Assembly: GCA_004558035.1 (NCBI GenBank)
Contig: SFEJ01000004.1
Coordinates: forward strand, 83,033 to 147,032
DNA length: 64,000 nt
Origin: Opitutia bacterium
Lineage (GTDB): Bacteria > Verrucomicrobiota > Verrucomicrobiae > Opitutales > UBA953
Direction of reading: 5' to 3'
In this document: piece by piece, positions 63,446 to 64,000 of the stretch
Numbering within the stretch: the first letter of the stretch is position 1
Layout: every line of letters begins with the position of its first letter
Position numbers and translations under genes: made by a program
Notes under the pieces: generated by a model
Database searches by the model: none
Seen by the model: the letters and a program-made list of their open reading frames with translations, nothing else
What the model was told of the DNA's origin: nothing

Positions 63446-63763
63446 TCACGCGAGCATCGACGCGCTTTCCGCGCTTTTCCGACGTTCCGCCGCGCGTCTG
63501 CTGCGAACTTCCCGTGCCCGAGCCAACTGTTCCCGCGTCTTCTCGACAAACGCCGCGCGCGCGTCCGGATCTTCCAAGTCCGTCCGCGTTCCCTTCGGCA
63601 TCTTCAAAATCGACGGCTCATAAAACACGCCTTCCTGTCGGAGCTTATCCGCAATCAGCGCGCGAATCAGCTCCGAAACGCTCTCGCCCGAAGCGCGCGC
63701 CAACTCGTCCACCAAAGCGTAAAGCTTCGGGTTCATCAGCACGGTGACGCGTCGCGGTTTCAT
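63446..63763 (-). CDS. Small ribbon-helix-helix-like protein
   Basis: A 105-residue basic protein. RRVTVLMNPKLYALVDELAR followed by SGESVSELIRALIADKLRQE has the strand-helix-helix spacing of CopG/Arc-type DNA-binding proteins. The tail is charged and helical (EKTREQLARAREVRSRRAAE). A regulator or antitoxin is possible, but no toxin gene is adjacent within the window. Confidence 0.6.
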   Translation of the reverse strand: MKPRRVTVLMNPKLYALVDELARASGESVSELIRALIADKLRQEGVFYEPSILKMPKGTRTDLEDPDARAAFVEKTREQLARAREVRSRRAAERRKSAESASMLA

Positions 63764-64000
63764 CTGCAGAAAAATTGAACGGACGCGGGAATCGCCTTCA
63801 AGGCGAGAAACCGTCTCGAAAAAATTTCATCTTGACTGAATTACAATCATGTTCATAAACTGCAGAAACTTAGAAACTCCAAACCAAAAACTTCATGAAA
63901 AACCCGTTGGCGGAATTAATTTAAGTTGATAAATATGAGTAAAAAGTTGCACATATCGCTGATTTTTAGTAACTTAGTGGTGTTCAAAACATTAAGTCCA
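63764..64000. other. AT-rich window end, possible plus-strand promoter
   Basis: No gene is seen. GC content drops sharply after 63820. TTGACT near 63834 and TAAACT about 18 nt later resemble a sigma-70 promoter for a gene beyond the window. AT-rich sequence continues to the end. Confidence 0.4.

Overview
The window looks like a piece of a GC-rich bacterial chromosome (or a metagenome-assembled genome) from the Verrucomicrobiota, most likely an Opitutae-like, gut-type lineage. This is inferred from gene content: two membrane acyltransferases of the DUF5009 type, a NamZ-like lipoprotein, a clan GH-D glycosidase, meso-diaminopimelate dehydrogenase and several secreted proteins of unknown function. 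No rRNA is present, so the assignment stays tentative.

Layout. 1-5.2 kb: folE2 (running off the left edge), a tRNA-dihydrouridine synthase, a small conserved protein and a leuS copy that is broken by deletion. 5.3-9.7 kb: carboxynorspermidine synthase, then a Sau3AI-type restriction-modification pair. 9.8-13.7 kb: glnK-amt with a sigma-54-type promoter, birA, sufT. 13.7-15.9 kb: a probable origin region and dnaA. 16-23.2 kb: an acyltransferase, an MTA/SAH deaminase, a YeiH transporter, aroC, menA and a HEPN/MNT pair. 23.2-30.7 kb (minus strand): coaB, secreted proteins, NamZ, Ddh, a dihydroorotase homologue that lacks key residues, and tRNA-Ile(CAT). 30.9-41 kb: an odd secreted protein, pyrF, argA, thyA, folA, an O-antigen-ligase-like protein, hemC and hemD. 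41-49 kb (minus): a 1524-residue DUF4011 helicase-nuclease, a secreted glycosidase and a second acyltransferase. 49.3-61 kb (plus): tRNA-Leu(TAA), a thioesterase, 5-formyl-THF cyclo-ligase, an ArsC-like protein, GNAT, clpB, lysS, a Lol-type ABC exporter split by an inserted element, an M42 peptidase and menG. 61-64 kb: a rubredoxin-ThDP enzyme fusion and a small DNA-binding-like protein.

How the genes fit together. Folate and one-carbon metabolism is spread over the window (folE2, thyA, folA, 5-formyl-THF cyclo-ligase). Menaquinone is represented by menA and menG, heme by hemC-hemD, pyrimidines by pyrF and the dihydroorotase homologue, and the cell wall by ddh and NamZ.

Two repeat systems stand out. 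First, the octamer CGGGAACG (usually GCGGGAACG) occurs about once per 240 bp where I counted it, on both strands and in all reading frames, and inverted pairs of it form terminator hairpins. That is the behaviour of a DNA uptake sequence. Second, intergenic elements carry inverted arms made of degenerate 7-bp (or 8-bp) tandem units around a shared core (AAATCCTTTCGG and AGCCGAG). One element with such arms, inserted between the permease and ATPase genes of a Lol exporter, carries a gene for an S23/IVS-type four-helix-bundle protein. The non-coding elements may be its non-autonomous relatives.
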